From assembly GCA_021732445.1 (NCBI GenBank), contig JAKFUZ010000029.1, forward strand, positions 1 to 44,227: DNA of 44,227 nt. Direction: 5' to 3'. The position numbers and the translations under genes were made by a program. Positions 10,752-18,876 of this stretch are shown in pieces. This stretch comes from Sphingomonas sp. Lineage in GTDB: Bacteria > Pseudomonadota > Alphaproteobacteria > Sphingomonadales > Sphingomonadaceae. Under the pieces are notes generated by a model. That model saw only the letters and a program-made list of their open reading frames with translations. It did not search any database and was not told the DNA's origin. Each line of letters opens with the position of its first letter. The stretch's first letter is position 1.

Positions 10752-10764
10752 GCGGCTGAAATAT

Positions 10765-10798
10765 CGGGCGGCGCCGTGCATGCGTCGCCCGTTTTTTT
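10765..10798 (+). terminator. Intrinsic terminator between the two M13 peptidase genes
   Basis: A 10-bp stem pairs 10765-10774 with 10782-10791 (CGGGCG on the left against CGCCCG on the right, extended inward with one G-U pair). It is followed directly by seven T residues at 10792-10798. This is the clearest intrinsic terminator in the window. It suggests that the second peptidase gene depends on its own promoter or on readthrough. Confidence 0.85.
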
Positions 10799-10846
10799 GC
10801 GCGGCCGCAATGCCGGCCCGCCTGAGGCACGAACAGGAGCTGGATG

Positions 10847-12922
10847 ATGAAAACCGGGCGTTTGGTGGCAATTGGTTCAACCTTTGCAATCGGGGTGGCG
10901 CTTGCCGGGTCGGTCGCGATGGGCGCGCCCGGAGACGTGCCTCCGGCAGCGGCGACGCCGGCAAATGGCGGCGGCGTGAGTGGCCGGCCGGAGATTGGCG
11001 ATTTCGGCTTTGATGAAGTGGGCATGGACCGATCGGTCGCACCGGGTGATGATTTCTTCGGCTATGCCGGCGGCACCTGGCTAAAGAACACCGCCATCCC
11101 GGCGGACAAATCGAGCTATGGCGCGTTCGATGTGCTGCAGGATCTGTCGCAGGATCGCACCAAAGGCCTGCTTGAAGCGGCGATGGCGGTGCCTGATTCC
11201 AAGATCGGCATGGCCTATGGCGCCTATCTGGACACTGCGGCGATCAACGCCAAGGGGCTGGCCCCAATCGCGCCGTGGCTCAAGCGCATCAAGGCGCTGA
11301 AATCAAAGAAGGGCTATGCCGCGCTGGTGGCGGAGGCGGATCGCAACGGCGTGGCCGTGCCCTTTGGCAGCGGCGTCGGGCAAGATGCCAAGGCGCCCGA
11401 TGTTTACACGGTGGGCTTGCGGCAAGGCGGGCTTGGCCTTCCCGACCGCGATTATTATCTGAGCGCAGACCCAAAGCTGGTCGAGGCGCGAACCGCCTAT
11501 GAAGCGCATATCGCCAAGATGTTCGTGCTGGCCGGGGAGCGCGATGCCGAGGCGCGGGCCAAGGCGATTGTCGCGCTGGAAACGCAGATTGCCGGGATCC
11601 AGTGGACCCGGGTCGAAAGCCGCGATGCCGACCTGACCTATAACAAAACCCCGGTTGCAGCGCTTGCAAAACTGGCGCCGGGGTTTGACTTTGTCAGCTA
11701 TTTCAAAGGTGCTGGCACACTTACGGACAGCATCGTGCTGGGGCAGCCCTCTGCCATCAGGGCCGAGGCGGCGATTTTGGGGGCAGCGCCGCTTGGCGTG
11801 CTGAAGGATCAGTTGCTGATCCGTTCGCTGGAAGGCTTTGCCGATGTGCTGCCAAGCGCGTTTGACGATGAGCGTTTTGCGTTTTTTGGCACCAAGCTTA
11901 GCGGCACGCCTGAGCAGCAGGCCCGCTGGAAGCGCGCGGTTGCCTTTACCAGCGGTGCGCTGACCGACGATGTTTCCAAAATCTATGTCGCCAAATATTT
12001 TCCGCCCGCGACCAAATCGGCGATGGATGCGCTGGTCAAAAACATCATCGCGGCGATGAACGTGCGGCTCGACAAGCTCGACTGGATGTCGGCGGAAACC
12101 AAGGCCAAGGCGCACGCCAAGCTCGCCGCCTTTGTGCCGCGCATTGGCTACCCCACGCAATGGCATGATTATGGCGCGCTCCACATCAAGCCCGGCGATG
12201 CGTTTGGCAACCGGCTGCGCGCCAATCAATGGGCGCATGACTGGAACGCGCAAAAGCTTGGCAAGCCGATTTTCCGGTGGGAATGGGGCCTGGCGCCAAT
12301 GACGGTGAATGCGCAGGCCAACCCGACGCTGGTGGCGATCACGTTTCCCGCCGCGATTCTCCAGCCGCCGTTTTTTGATCCCAATGCCGATCCGGCGGTG
12401 AATTATGGCGCGATTGGCGCGGTCATCGGCCATGAAATGAGCCATCATTTCGACGATCAGGGATCGAAGTTCGACGCGAACGGGCGGCTCACCCAGTGGT
12501 GGACCGATGCCGACGTTGCCGCATTCAAGGCGCGCACCAAGCGGCTGGTCGATCAGTTCGATGCCTATGAGCCGCTGCCTGGCCAGCATGTGAAGGGCGC
12601 GCTGACCCTGGGTGAAAATACCGCTGACCTGGCCGGGTTGAGCGCCGCGCTTGACGCCTATCACGCAGCGCTTGGGGGCAAGCCGGCGCCGGTCATCAAT
12701 GGCTTTACGGGCGATCAGCGCTTTTACCTCGCCTTTGCGCAGGTCTGGCGGCGCAACCACCGCGACGAGAATCTGCGGCAGCGCCTGCTGACCGATCCGC
12801 ACGCACCCGCCCAGCAGCGCGCATGGATCGTGCGCAACCTCGACCAATGGTATGATGCCTTTGCGCCCAAGCCCGGTGAGCGGCTGTATCTCGCCCCGCA
12901 AGAGCGGGTTCGCATCTGGTAG
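10847..12922 (+). CDS. M13-family (neprilysin/PepO-like) metallopeptidase, exported, copy 2
   Basis: This encodes 691 residues from the ATG at 10847. A second ATG lies directly before it at 10844, and I prefer 10847 because the AGGAG at 10835-10839 is then 7 nt away. A signal peptide covers about residues 1-25. The zinc site is HEMSH at 529-533 and GENTADLAG with Glu590. The enzyme should hydrolyse short peptides outside the cytoplasm. It aligns with the upstream copy along its whole length, sharing long near-identical blocks such as FPAAILQPPFFDPNADPAV, but differs at the N-terminus and in the middle. The pair therefore looks like an old tandem duplication with both copies kept functional. 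Confidence 0.92.
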   Translation: MKTGRLVAIGSTFAIGVALAGSVAMGAPGDVPPAAATPANGGGVSGRPEIGDFGFDEVGMDRSVAPGDDFFGYAGGTWLKNTAIPADKSSYGAFDVLQDLSQDRTKGLLEAAMAVPDSKIGMAYGAYLDTAAINAKGLAPIAPWLKRIKALKSKKGYAALVAEADRNGVAVPFGSGVGQDAKAPDVYTVGLRQGGLGLPDRDYYLSADPKLVEARTAYEAHIAKMFVLAGERDAEARAKAIVALETQIAGIQWTRVESRDADLTYNKTPVAALAKLAPGFDFVSYFKGAGTLTDSIVLGQPSAIRAEAAILGAAPLGVLKDQLLIRSLEGFADVLPSAFDDERFAFFGTKLSGTPEQQARWKRAVAFTSGALTDDVSKIYVAKYFPPATKSAMDALVKNIIAAMNVRLDKLDWMSAETKAKAHAKLAAFVPRIGYPTQWHDYGALHIKPGDAFGNRLRANQWAHDWNAQKLGKPIFRWEWGLAPMTVNAQANPTLVAITFPAAILQPPFFDPNADPAVNYGAIGAVIGHEMSHHFDDQGSKFDANGRLTQWWTDADVAAFKARTKRLVDQFDAYEPLPGQHVKGALTLGENTADLAGLSAALDAYHAALGGKPAPVINGFTGDQRFYLAFAQVWRRNHRDENLRQRLLTDPHAPAQQRAWIVRNLDQWYDAFAPKPGERLYLAPQERVRIW

Positions 12923-12961
12923 CCGCTTGACGGCGGCGCGGGCGGGGCCAAAGAGGGGCTG

Positions 12962-15355
12962 ATGGCCAGCCTGCCCGCCCCCCCTGTTATGCTCCTTTCG
13001 CCGGCGCGCAGCGCTGCGCTGCTGGCCGGTGCCTGTGGCATGGCGGCGGCGCTGATCGTGTTGTGGGCCGTGGGGGATGCGCGGTTGGCGGCCGGCTTTT
13101 TCAGCGCGGCGCTGGTCATCGCCGGGGGTGCGGTCGCCGTCAGACGGTTGTTCCCGCCGCGCAAGCCGGTGGCGGCCGAGCCTGACTGGTCAGTCGCCCG
13201 CGCGATTGCTGACGCGACCGATCACGCGCTCGCCGTCACGGACCGCGCCGGGCGCATGGTCTGCGCCAATGCCCGCTATCAGGCGCTGTTCGGCGACTTT
13301 CCGACGCCCCCCAATTTGCCCGTGAGCGAGGGCGACACCAGCGCGCTGCTGGTTGCCGGGCGCGCGGCCTGGCGCGACGGGCACGGCGTGGTGATGCGGA
13401 TCGGAACGCCGGCTGGTCCGGTGCAGGCCGATATCATCCGGGCCGGGCAAAGCGAGGACATGCTGCTTTGGCGGTTCACGGCGCTTGGTGAGGGCGGTGG
13501 GGCCGGGATGCTGGCGCCCGCGATCGACGGCGCGCTGGGGCGGCGGATGGCCGCCGCCGGAGTCATGCTCGCGCTGTTGACGCCGCAGGGAACCATCGCC
13601 GCTGCCAACCGCGTTTTCCGCCTTCGCGCGACCGGGCAGGAGGAAGGCGCGGTGCTGGCGCGTGATTTTGCCGCCTTCCTCATCACCGACAGCGCAGGCC
13701 AGGTCCGGTTCGAGCGCGAAGGGCTGGCGGGAACGCCGGTTCGCCTGGTGCAGTTGCCGGTGGTTGACGCGCCGGACGCGCCGCTGGTCATCGCGCTGCT
13801 CGATGAAGAAGTCTTAAGCCCGCCGATGCTTGGCGCCGATGCCGCTGCCCATTTGCAGCTCATCGTGTCGCTGATGCCCTTTGGCGTGGCGCTGGTCGAT
13901 CGCGACGGGCGCTTTCTGGAGATGAATGCAGCCTTTGCCCGTGCCGCCGGAGTCGATGGGGCAGCGCCGCCGCTTTACCCCAGCGACCTTGTGGTGCGCG
14001 ATGACAAAACCACCGTTGCCGATGCGGTACGCCGCTTTGCCGGCGGCGCGCAGCACAGCGCCGACATCGCGGTGCGGCTGGCCAGTGCGCCCGATGAGCC
14101 GGTTGCGCTTTCCATCACCAGCGCGCGCGGGCTTGGCGAGGCCGCGGTGCTGCTGAGCCTGAAGGGTAATGGCGAGGAAACGCGGCTGAAACGCGAGGTG
14201 GCGCAGGCCAACAAGATGCAGGCGGTCGGCCAGTTGGCAGGCGGCGTGGCGCATGATTTCAACAACATCCTGACCGCGATCATCGGGCATTGCGACCTGA
14301 TGCTGATGCGCCATACGCCCGGCGACAGCGATTATGACGATATTCAGCAGGTGCGCGCCAATTCCAACCGGGCGGCAAGCCTGACCAGGCAATTGCTCGC
14401 CTTTTCGCGCCAGCAGACGCTGCGCCCGCAAGTGCTGCAACTGCCCGATGTCATTTCGGAAGTGTCGAACCTGCTCAAGCGGCTGCTCGGCGAGACGGTG
14501 ACGCTCACCGTGTCGCATGGGCGCAATCTGGGGCCGGTGCGGGCGGACCCGGGGCAGCTTGAACAGGTGGTGATGAACCTTGCCGTCAACGCGCGAGACG
14601 CCATGCTCGCCCGCGATCCGCATGGGGGCGGCACGCTGACCATTCAGACAATGGCGGTATCGGCCGCCGACGTGCGGGCGATGGGCAGCGATGTGTTGCC
14701 CGTGGGGGAATATTCAGCGCTCAGGGTGTCCGACACGGGCGGCGGCATTCCACCTGAGGTGCTGCCCAAGATTTTCGAGCCGTTCTTTACGACCAAGGAG
14801 ATCGGCAAGGGCACCGGGCTTGGCCTGTCCACGGTGTATGGCATCGTCAAGCAATCGGGCGGGTATATTTTTGCCGAATCGCCGCCGGGTCAGGGCGCGG
14901 TGTTCTCCATCTATCTGCCGGTTCACACGTCGAGCGCACCGGCCAAGCCCCTGCTTCCGGCCGCCAGTTCCAAACAGGGCGAGCTGTGGGGCACCGGCAC
15001 GATATTGCTGGTGGAGGATGAAGACATGGTCCGCACGGTCGCCGAGCGGGCGCTTACCCGCCAGGGCTACACCGTGCTGACCGCTGAGCATGGCGAGGCC
15101 GCGCTGGAAATGCTCGACAGCCAGCCCCGGCCAGACCTGCTGATCTCCGATGTTGTCATGCCGACCATGGACGGGCCAACGATGGTGCGCCATGCCCGTG
15201 CCCGCTACCCCGATCTGCCGATCCTGTTCATGTCGGGCTATGCCGAGGAGCAACTGCGCAAGTCGATTGACCTCGATAATGTGGCGTTTCTTGCCAAACC
15301 CTTTTCCGTCCAGCAGCTTGCCCAGGCGGCGCGCGACGTGCTGGGTGCGAAATGA
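12962..15355 (+). CDS. cckA: Hybrid sensor histidine kinase CckA
   Basis: This encodes 797 residues. Two hydrophobic segments (about 14-35 and 42-60) anchor it in the inner membrane. PAS-like regions follow (about 78-180 and 300-400). The HisKA domain carries GQLAGGVAHDFNNILTAI with the phosphorylated His431. The HATPase domain has NLAVNARDAM, DTGGGIP and GTGLGLSTVYGIV. A C-terminal receiver ends the protein, with Asp730 in LISDVVMP and the conserved Lys in FLAKPF. The HisKA sequence, QANKMQAVGQLAGG and RQLLAFSRQQTLRP, matches CckA, the alphaproteobacterial kinase that phosphorylates CtrA and CpdR through ChpT and controls the cell cycle. No ctrA or chpT is in the window. A stand-alone receiver gene follows 40 nt downstream. 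Confidence 0.9.
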   Translation: MASLPAPPVMLLSPARSAALLAGACGMAAALIVLWAVGDARLAAGFFSAALVIAGGAVAVRRLFPPRKPVAAEPDWSVARAIADATDHALAVTDRAGRMVCANARYQALFGDFPTPPNLPVSEGDTSALLVAGRAAWRDGHGVVMRIGTPAGPVQADIIRAGQSEDMLLWRFTALGEGGGAGMLAPAIDGALGRRMAAAGVMLALLTPQGTIAAANRVFRLRATGQEEGAVLARDFAAFLITDSAGQVRFEREGLAGTPVRLVQLPVVDAPDAPLVIALLDEEVLSPPMLGADAAAHLQLIVSLMPFGVALVDRDGRFLEMNAAFARAAGVDGAAPPLYPSDLVVRDDKTTVADAVRRFAGGAQHSADIAVRLASAPDEPVALSITSARGLGEAAVLLSLKGNGEETRLKREVAQANKMQAVGQLAGGVAHDFNNILTAIIGHCDLMLMRHTPGDSDYDDIQQVRANSNRAASLTRQLLAFSRQQTLRPQVLQLPDVISEVSNLLKRLLGETVTLTVSHGRNLGPVRADPGQLEQVVMNLAVNARDAMLARDPHGGGTLTIQTMAVSAADVRAMGSDVLPVGEYSALRVSDTGGGIPPEVLPKIFEPFFTTKEIGKGTGLGLSTVYGIVKQSGGYIFAESPPGQGAVFSIYLPVHTSSAPAKPLLPAASSKQGELWGTGTILLVEDEDMVRTVAERALTRQGYTVLTAEHGEAALEMLDSQPRPDLLISDVVMPTMDGPTMVRHARARYPDLPILFMSGYAEEQLRKSIDLDNVAFLAKPFSVQQLAQAARDVLGAK

Positions 15356-15395
15356 GGCTGGCGGTGCGGTTGCCGCGCGCGTAAGGCTGTCAGCC

Positions 15396-15758
15396 ATGGC
15401 TGGCGCGGTGCTGATCGTCGAGGATGAACCGCTGGTCGCGATGATGCTTGAGGAATTTCTTGAAATTCTGGGGCACGACGTGGCCGGCCCGCATGAAAGC
15501 GTGGCGCAAGGCCTGGCGGCAATCGGCGCGGGCGGCGTGGCGGCGGCGATCATCGACATCAATCTGCGCAACGGGGAAACCAGCGTGGCGCTCGCCCAGG
15601 CGCTGGGGGACGCGGGCATTCCCTTTGCCGTTGCAAGCGGGCTGGCTGATGCGCGCGCGGTGTCGCCGGCCTTTGCTGGCCGCCCGGTGCTTGCCAAGCC
15701 GTTTACCCTGGCGGATCTGGAGCGGGTGCTGGGCGCGCTTGTGTTTTCCGCCGGCTAA
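15396..15758 (+). CDS. Stand-alone receiver-domain response regulator
   Basis: This encodes 120 residues comprising a single receiver domain with no output domain. It has the acidic cluster VEDE (about 8-11), phospho-acceptor Asp54 in AIIDINL, and the C-terminal Lys in LAKPFT. Between them lies PFAVASGLAD, which resembles the FATGUY-type segment (PFxFATGY) of the single-domain regulators SdrG and Sma0114, though it is not an exact match. The open frame extends upstream to 15150, but that part is antisense-like overlap with cckA. The ATG at 15396 gives a normal receiver N-terminus. It is co-oriented with cckA with 40 nt between them and probably shares its transcript. Whether it is a phosphate sink or partner for CckA is an inference from position. 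Confidence 0.82.
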   Translation: MAGAVLIVEDEPLVAMMLEEFLEILGHDVAGPHESVAQGLAAIGAGGVAAAIIDINLRNGETSVALAQALGDAGIPFAVASGLADARAVSPAFAGRPVLAKPFTLADLERVLGALVFSAG

Positions 15759-15767
15759 AAAAATTTT

Positions 15768-15805
15768 GTTCCGCTCTTGTTCTGTAGGAACATTATGTGT
15801 ACAAA
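15768..15805 (+). promoter_or_regulatory. LexA (SOS) box and promoter of recA
   Basis: GTTC at 15768-15771 and GTTC at 15779-15782 are separated by exactly 7 nt, giving the alphaproteobacterial LexA operator GTTC-N7-GTTC. The second half-site overlaps a plausible -35 box TTGTTC (15777-15782), followed 17 nt later by TACAAA (15800-15805). Bound LexA would thus block RNA polymerase. The second half-site also forms GTTC-N5-GAAC with 15788-15791. The recA start is 52 nt after the -10 box. Confidence 0.85.
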
Positions 15806-15856
15806 TGCTGCATTGAACCGGTTGCGGGTTCGCGCTAGCGATGAAAGGCCTATTCC

Positions 15857-16957
15857 ATGGCGGCTCAGTTAAAGGTTATCGACAGCAAAATGGCAGGCGT
15901 GACGGACAAGGCAGCCGGTGAGCGGCAAAAGGCGCTTGAGGCAGCGCTTGCGCAAATCGACCGGGCGTTTGGCAAGGGTTCAGCCATGCGGCTGGGCTCT
16001 AAGGAGACGATGCAGGTCGAGTCGATTTCCACCGGATCGCTCGGGCTTGATATTGCGCTTGGCGTTGGCGGCTTGCCGCGCGGCCGGGTGATCGAGATTT
16101 ACGGGCCGGAAAGCTCGGGCAAGACGACGCTTGCGCTCCATGTTATTGCCGAGGCGCAAAAAGGCGGCGGTACGGCGGCATTTGTCGATGCCGAACATGC
16201 GCTTGACCCGGTTTATGCCAAAAAACTTGGCGTTAATATCGATGAGCTGATCGTGTCGCAGCCCGACACGGGCGAGCAGGCGCTGGAAATTGTCGATACG
16301 CTGGTGCGTTCAAACGCGATCGATGTGCTGGTGGTCGATTCGGTTGCGGCCCTTGTTCCCCGCGCCGAAATTGAAGGCGAGATGGGCGACAGCCATGTCG
16401 GCCTCCAGGCCCGGTTGATGTCGCAGAGCCTGCGCAAGCTCACAGGGTCGATCAGCCGGTCACGCTGCATGGTGATTTTCATCAACCAGCTCCGGATGAA
16501 AATTGGCGTGATGTATGGCAATCCCGAGACGACGACGGGCGGTAATGCCTTGAAATTCTATGCCAGCGTCCGGCTCGATATCCGTCGCACGGGCCAGATC
16601 AAGGACCGCGACGATATTGTCGGCAATACCACCCGGGTAAAGGTGGTGAAGAACAAGGTCGCGCCGCCGTTCAAGCAGGTTGAGTTCGACATCATGTATG
16701 GGCAGGGCATTTCCAAGATTGGCGAAATGCTTGATTTGGGCGTCAAGGCCGGCCTCGTTGAAAAATCGGGCGCCTGGTTTTCCTATGACAGCGTTCGCAT
16801 TGGCCAGGGCCGGGAGAATGCCAAGACCTATCTGCTCGACAACCCGGAGCTGGCCGCGCGGCTGGAAGCGGCCATTCGCAGCCGCACCGACAAGGTCGCG
16901 GAGGAAATGATGGTTGGGCCGGACGCAGATTCGGATGGTGGTGACGACGATATGTAA
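15857..16957 (+). CDS. recA: Recombinase RecA
   Basis: This encodes 366 residues, within the usual range. It forms filaments on single-stranded DNA, catalyses strand exchange and stimulates LexA self-cleavage. Landmarks are Walker A GPESSGKT at 83-90, VDAEHALDP, the Walker B region [14 protein letters not shown], and the DNA-binding loops [15 protein letters not shown] and [20 protein letters not shown]. The C-terminus ends in the usual acidic tail ([12 protein letters not shown]). A LexA box lies in the promoter and an intrinsic terminator lies about 55 nt after the stop, so the gene is probably monocistronic and SOS-regulated. Confidence 0.97.
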   Translation: MAAQLKVIDSKMAGVTDKAAGERQKALEAALAQIDRAFGKGSAMRLGSKETMQVESISTGSLGLDIALGVGGLPRGRVIEIYGPESSGKTTLALHVIAEAQKGGGTAAFVDAEHALDPVYAKKLGVNIDELIVSQPDTGEQALEIVDTLVRSNAIDVLVVDSVAALVPRAEIEGEMGDSHVGLQARLMSQSLRKLTGSISRSRCMVIFINQLRMKIGVMYGNPETTTGGNALKFYASVRLDIRRTGQIKDRDDIVGNTTRVKVVKNKVAPPFKQVEFDIMYGQGISKIGEMLDLGVKAGLVEKSGAWFSYDSVRIGQGRENAKTYLLDNPELAARLEAAIRSRTDKVAEEMMVGPDADSDGGDDDM

Positions 16958-17009
16958 CAGTTCGCGCGGTGCCAGGCGGCGTATGCGGCCGGGGCACTGC
17001 AAGATCGGG

Positions 17010-17037
17010 AAGGCCCGCCCGGTGCGGCGGGCCTTTC
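17010..17037 (+). terminator. Terminator downstream of recA
   Basis: A perfect 10-bp inverted repeat, AAGGCCCGCC at 17010-17019 and GGCGGGCCTT at 17026-17035, encloses a 6-nt loop. Only a short T run follows on the plus strand, but the stem's own AA/TT ends add to it. It lies about 52 nt after the recA stop. Confidence 0.7.
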
Positions 17038-17084
17038 ACTGAATTTTGCACGGCTGATGGAAATCCAGGCGGGGCTGGCTGGAC

Positions 17085-17190
17085 GGGCAGGCTGGGCGGA
17101 CAAGCGGCGCGGGCAGGCTGGGCAGGCGGGGTGTGAGCGGCGGGACGCCAGGCGGGATGGGCGGGCTGTGAGTGGCGCGGGCAAGCGGTG
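17085..17190. repeat. G-rich 13/26-bp repeat tract
   Basis: The 13-mer GGGCAGGCTGGGC occurs at 17085-17097 and again at 17111-17123, separated by an unrelated-looking 13-mer. Downstream to about 17190 the sequence can be parsed as further degenerate 13-nt blocks such as AGGCGGGATGGGC. The plus strand is strongly G-biased with many GGG runs. No coding frame with protein-like composition is present. Together with the following tandem repeat it fills the gap between recA and the symporter gene. Confidence 0.5.
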
Positions 17191-17284
17191 AAGATGGTCG
17201 CGGATCGCCGGCTGGTTGCCTCGATATCCGTAACGGCACGGTGGCCGGTGCGTCGCCGCGCACGATGGTCGGCGTCGCCATCCG

Positions 17285-17534
17285 GATGGCCGCCGCCTCC
17301 GCACTCGATGACCGTCGTAGCCACGCCGGACGCGATGACCTGCGCCTCCGGACATGATGATTGCTGCCTCCTCACTCGATGACCTGCGGCTTCTCGCGCC
17401 ATGACCTCCGCCTCCCCACACGACGACCGCCGCCTATCCCCACGCGATGACCGCCGCCTATCCCCACGCGATGACCTGCGTCTCCCCACACCATGACCTG
17501 CGGCTCTCACACGATAACTGGCGTCTCCAGATCG
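17285..17534. repeat. Degenerate 22-24-bp tandem repeat overlapping the symporter gene 3' end
   Basis: About eleven imperfect units follow each other at 17285, 17307, 17334, 17356, 17378, 17400, 17422, 17446, 17470, 17492 and 17513. Most are 22 nt, two are 24 nt, one 27 nt and one 21 nt. The plus-strand consensus is close to GATGACCTGCGCCTCCCCAC followed by AC. The units at 17422 and 17446 differ at a single base. The last two units contain the final codons and the stop (TCA at 17507-17509) of the minus-strand symporter gene. Copies become more degenerate toward the recA side. There are no unique spacers, so it is not a CRISPR array. Confidence 0.8.
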
Positions 17535-18781
17535 GGATCGGCCGCCGGATTGAGCGACCCTTCCCAGCGGGCAATGACGCTGGCGGCGACAGCATTGCCC
17601 ACGACGTTCGTTGCCGAGCGGCCCATGTCGAGAAAATGGTCAACGGCCAAGATCAGCAACAGGCCGGCTTCGGGTATTTTGAACAGCGGCAGCGTTGCCG
17701 CGATTACCACAAGGCTGGCCCGCGGCACGCCGGCGATCCCCTTTGACGTTACCATGAGCACCAGCAGCATGGTAATCTGTGCGCCCAGAGTCAGATGGAT
17801 GCCATAAGCCTGGGCGATGAACAGCGATGCAAAAGTCATGTACATCATCGAGCCGTCAAGGTTGAAGGAATAGCCAAGCGGCAGCACGAAGCTGGCGATT
17901 TTGGGCGGCACGCCGAACCGTTCCAGCGCCTCCAGCGTGCGCGGATAGGCCGCCTCGGACGACGCGGTCGAAAAGGCGAGCAGCAGCGGGTCGCGGATAT
18001 AGCGGATCAGCAGCCGGGTGCGCGGCCCGACCATCACAAAAGCGACCGCGATGAGCAGCACCCATAACAGCGCAAGCCCAAGATAAAAGCTCAGCATGAA
18101 ATAGCCGAGCTGGGCGATGACCTCCGGCCCGCGCTCCACCAGCGTATTGGCAACGGCGGCAAACACGGCAAGCGGCGCCAGCCGCATGACATAATTCGTG
18201 ATCGTCAGCATCACCGTCGCCAGCGCCTCGGCTGCGCGGACGAGCGGCGCCGCCTTGTCGCCAACCGACGTGATACCAACGCCGACAAACACCGAAAACA
18301 CAACGATCTGGATAATCTCATTGTCGGCCATGGCCTGCACCACCGAGGCGGGCACAATGTGCGTTACGAAATCATTGAGGTTGAACGCCGCCTTGTCGAT
18401 GCCCGCATCTGCCGCAACCGGGGGCAGCGGCAGGCCAAGGCCAACGCCGGGCTGGAGCACCGACACCAGCAACAACCCGAGCGACAGCGACAACAGGCTC
18501 GCGCACACGAACCACAATAACGATCGCAAGCCCACCCGGCCAAGCGCGCCGGTGTCCCCCATATGCGCGATGCCGATAACGAGGGTGGAAAACACCAGCG
18601 GGGCGATAATCATCTTGATGAGCCGCAGGAACAATGTGGTGACGATGGGAAACGCCTGGCTTGCGGCCTTCAATATGTCGGCCGTTGCCCCGCCCTGGCC
18701 AATTGCTGCGTGCATTCCCCACCCCACGATCAGCCCGAGCACCAGGCCGAGAAGGATATAAAGGGTCAAATGCCGTGCCAT
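17507..18781 (-). CDS. Dicarboxylate/amino acid:cation symporter (DAACS family, DctA-like)
   Basis: This encodes 424 residues from the ATG at 18781, which has a good AGGAGAG ribosome binding site. It is a polytopic inner-membrane protein with about eight helices. Family motifs are visible: the serine-rich hairpin with STASSEAAYPRTLE, GYSFNLDGSMMYM, and DHFLDMGRSATNVVGN near the end. DAACS proteins import C4-dicarboxylates or glutamate/aspartate with protons or sodium. The SSExxxP hairpin is closer to DctA than to GltP, but the substrate cannot be fixed from sequence. The C-terminal codons lie inside a tandem repeat array that continues downstream. It is divergent from the M24 peptidase gene. 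Confidence 0.88.
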   Translation of the reverse strand: MARHLTLYILLGLVLGLIVGWGMHAAIGQGGATADILKAASQAFPIVTTLFLRLIKMIIAPLVFSTLVIGIAHMGDTGALGRVGLRSLLWFVCASLLSLSLGLLLVSVLQPGVGLGLPLPPVAADAGIDKAAFNLNDFVTHIVPASVVQAMADNEIIQIVVFSVFVGVGITSVGDKAAPLVRAAEALATVMLTITNYVMRLAPLAVFAAVANTLVERGPEVIAQLGYFMLSFYLGLALLWVLLIAVAFVMVGPRTRLLIRYIRDPLLLAFSTASSEAAYPRTLEALERFGVPPKIASFVLPLGYSFNLDGSMMYMTFASLFIAQAYGIHLTLGAQITMLLVLMVTSKGIAGVPRASLVVIAATLPLFKIPEAGLLLILAVDHFLDMGRSATNVVGNAVAASVIARWEGSLNPAADPDLETPVIV

Positions 18782-18876
18782 GCGTCTCTCCTGTCTGCGC
18801 CGCACCAGCGAAGGGGATTGCGGGCGCCGGGTCAAGCACCCTATCGTCATGCGCGTCATTATCTGGAGGAAAGCCG

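Noticed and set aside
8997..12901. Minus-strand open frames of 544 and 532 codons
   Set aside because: Both are antisense to the M13 peptidase genes. They look alike only because the two peptidase genes are alike.
16743..17510. A 255-codon minus-strand open frame across the repeat region
   Set aside because: It runs through the degenerate tandem repeat and then antisense into recA. The repeat length is not a multiple of three and the product has no protein-like pattern.
17285..17534. Possible CRISPR array
   Set aside because: Units follow each other directly without unique spacers and no cas gene is nearby.
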